Source: Cristatella mucedo | Taxonomy: Eukaryota; Bryozoa; Phylactolaemata; Cristatellidae | Direction of reading: 5' to 3' | Length of the DNA stretch: 64,000 nt | Assembly: GCA_009760855.2 (NCBI GenBank) | Contig: WPIO01000005.1 | Coordinates: 736,501 to 800,500 of the forward strand | Shown: positions 62,781-64,000 of the stretch, piece after piece | How positions within the stretch are numbered: the first letter of the stretch is position 1 | Layout: the number at the start of each line of letters is the position of its first letter | Made by a program: the position numbers and the translations under genes | Notes under the pieces: generated by a model | Told to the model about the DNA's origin: nothing | The model's database searches: none | What the model saw: the letters and a program-made list of their open reading frames with translations, nothing else

Positions 62781-63454
62781 TTCAAGTTTGGTTTGAGTTT
62801 GCTTGCTTACCTGCACATTATAAAGTGCATAGCATGGCAATAGGTCCTGCAAGTTGGTGGCCACGAGTGTGTTATTTCGTGCTTTTGCAGGCTTGTCTAA
62901 GGATGGGGCTGCGCTTGTTGCTAGTTCTTGGTTAGTGACTCCCTTGCAGCTACTTGCGAAGCTGTATAGTACATTTACAGGGATTTAGTTACCCTACGGT
63001 AATATTAATACAACCAATTAAAAAAATATTATTAATATCATTATAATTATGATGATAAAGTAAGTTATCACATGAGAATTTCTGGTAGGACAATTTTTGT
63101 GCCGGTTTTTCCTCACTCTCATCTCCTAAGGTCTCATACATAAGAAGTATTTTACCGAGAACGTCATAGGCCCCCCCCCGATGTATAAGCTCTCATTTTT
63201 TGAATTTCCTTTTCGATACATCTCGATTGCATAGTTTTTATCTGCATCAATTGATAGTTAATAAAGGTCGATCTTAGCACTACAACTTGACTCAAGAGCA
63301 CAGCTGGATTCGGCCCCAGCATACAAGCACTAACTGAAACTCTACATTTCATGCCCCATGATTCTGAATGAGCAATAGCGATAGCTCAATCAGAAGAGCA
63401 CTTTACCGTAAAGCGAAAACATTTTTATTCAATAACTGAATCAACCAAAAAATA

Positions 63455-63823
63455 TCAAGATTCGTAATAATCACTCGTGTCGTTACCAATATCCTCTGCA
63501 CCAGGAACGGTGATGATACCCTCTCCATCTTGCTCGTTCATATCACAGGCTTGAAATTTGGTGAAAGCTCCATCATTGTGATTGTCGTTGTCACTCTTTT
63601 CATAGACGGCGTCATCTTGCGTCCCGTCAATTGCATTTGGAATGCCACACTTCTTGAAAGTCCTGACTGTAATCTCTGGCTTTACGCTATTCCAGGCCTT
63701 CACCAGTGACTCACAGACCTGATCAATGTATGTCTTCTTCATGCTTCCTGCTGGAGTTAAGTTGGCACCCGATTGTTGCCCATCATCCACTTGGTCCCAT
63801 TTTCTCGCCATTTTCAAGGCCAT
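63455..63823 (-). CDS. Pogo/Tigger-like transposase C-terminal part, open frame
   Basis: A 122-codon frame. The first half, MALKMARKWDQVDDG ... AGSMKKTYIDQVCESLVKAW followed by NSVKPEITVRTFKKCGIPNA and IDGTQDDAVYEKS, matches the end of pogo/Tigger and Jerky-like DDE_1 proteins, where a Trp and the FKKCGI(P/S)NA(I/L)DG motif are typical. The second half is acidic and ends SDYYES at a TGA. AATAAA follows about 30 nt downstream on the minus strand. The DDE catalytic part is absent upstream, so it is either a 5'-truncated transposon remnant or a last exon. The frame is intact, unlike the copy at 59 kb. Confidence 0.7.
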   Translation of the reverse strand: MALKMARKWDQVDDGQQSGANLTPAGSMKKTYIDQVCESLVKAWNSVKPEITVRTFKKCGIPNAIDGTQDDAVYEKSDNDNHNDGAFTKFQACDMNEQDGEGIITVPGAEDIGNDTSDYYES

Positions 63824-63856
63824 TTTGATTAATTAATTGATTCTTACATTAGGAGG

Positions 63857-63932
63857 CTGCTTGTCTTCACTGATTTCTGTTTTTGCGGATTCCAACTTGA
63901 TCCTGGCCATCGTGGCTGCCATCTACGCTGTC
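63857..63932 (-). other. Possible small upstream exon
   Basis: The minus strand reads ATG and then MARIKLESAKTEISEDKQPP up to a GTAAGA donor at 63857. It could be a 5' exon for the frame at 63455-63823 or a chance arrangement. No acceptor connecting the two could be fixed. Confidence 0.2.
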
Positions 63933-64000
63933 GACGTCGACGCCACCTCCACATTCGTCATGGCCCCTGCCAATGTCGTGGCGGCTCTCATAATAACGCC

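Overview
The window looks like a repeat-rich piece of an invertebrate animal nuclear genome. The only clearly intact host gene is split into nine coding exons with GT-AG introns. Most of the remaining sequence is decayed non-LTR (CR1/L2-like) retrotransposons, tRNA-derived SINEs, pogo/Tigger-type DNA transposon pieces, hairpin elements and long microsatellites. The species cannot be told from the sequence. Nothing bacterial is visible: no operons, no dense ORFs, no CRISPR array.

The gene is a cathepsin D-like aspartic protease on the minus strand, from an ATG at 22750 to a stop at 7768. I joined nine exons by hand. All reading phases close, and the product is 391 residues with a signal peptide, a propeptide, both catalytic Asp motifs and the flap Tyr. 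Its main peculiarity is that the last coding exon is present twice in tandem (8664-8825 and 7768-7929). Both copies are 162 nt, in the same phase, each with its own 3' splice site and stop codon, and they are about 79% identical in protein. Either could follow exon 8, so the locus could make two enzymes that differ at the C-terminus. Introns 1, 2 and 4 are large and carry retroposons, SINEs, a foldback hairpin and very long (GA)n and (TA)n tracts.

Mobile elements dominate elsewhere. Family A is a CR1/L2-like LINE ending in a conserved 3' stem-loop and an (ATT)n tail, with more than 25 copies or tails on both strands. The longest copy is 37945-40195 on the minus strand and lacks an endonuclease domain. 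The best preserved 3' end is 33606-34464 on the plus strand. Family B is a second LINE, with copies near 4.3, 15.1, 33.1-35.2, 48, 56 and 62.4 kb. One family A copy sits inside a family B copy, which gives a relative age. SINE-1 has a tRNA-like head with a pol III B box. SINE-2 has a different tRNA-like head joined to a family A-like 3' tail, which suggests it borrowed the LINE machinery. A 628-bp element at 49673-50300 has pogo/Tigger-like terminal inverted repeats and TA target duplications, and two pogo-type transposase C-terminal fragments lie at 59.06-59.64 and 63.46-63.82 kb.

The GC-rich, CpG-rich stretch at about 26.5-29.1 kb may hold exons or a promoter of another gene, but I could not assemble a model. 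The regions 35.2-37.6, 42.4-46.6, 51.3-54.1 and 57-58.5 kb are AT-rich and show nothing I can support as a gene. Exact boundaries of degenerate repeats are approximate.
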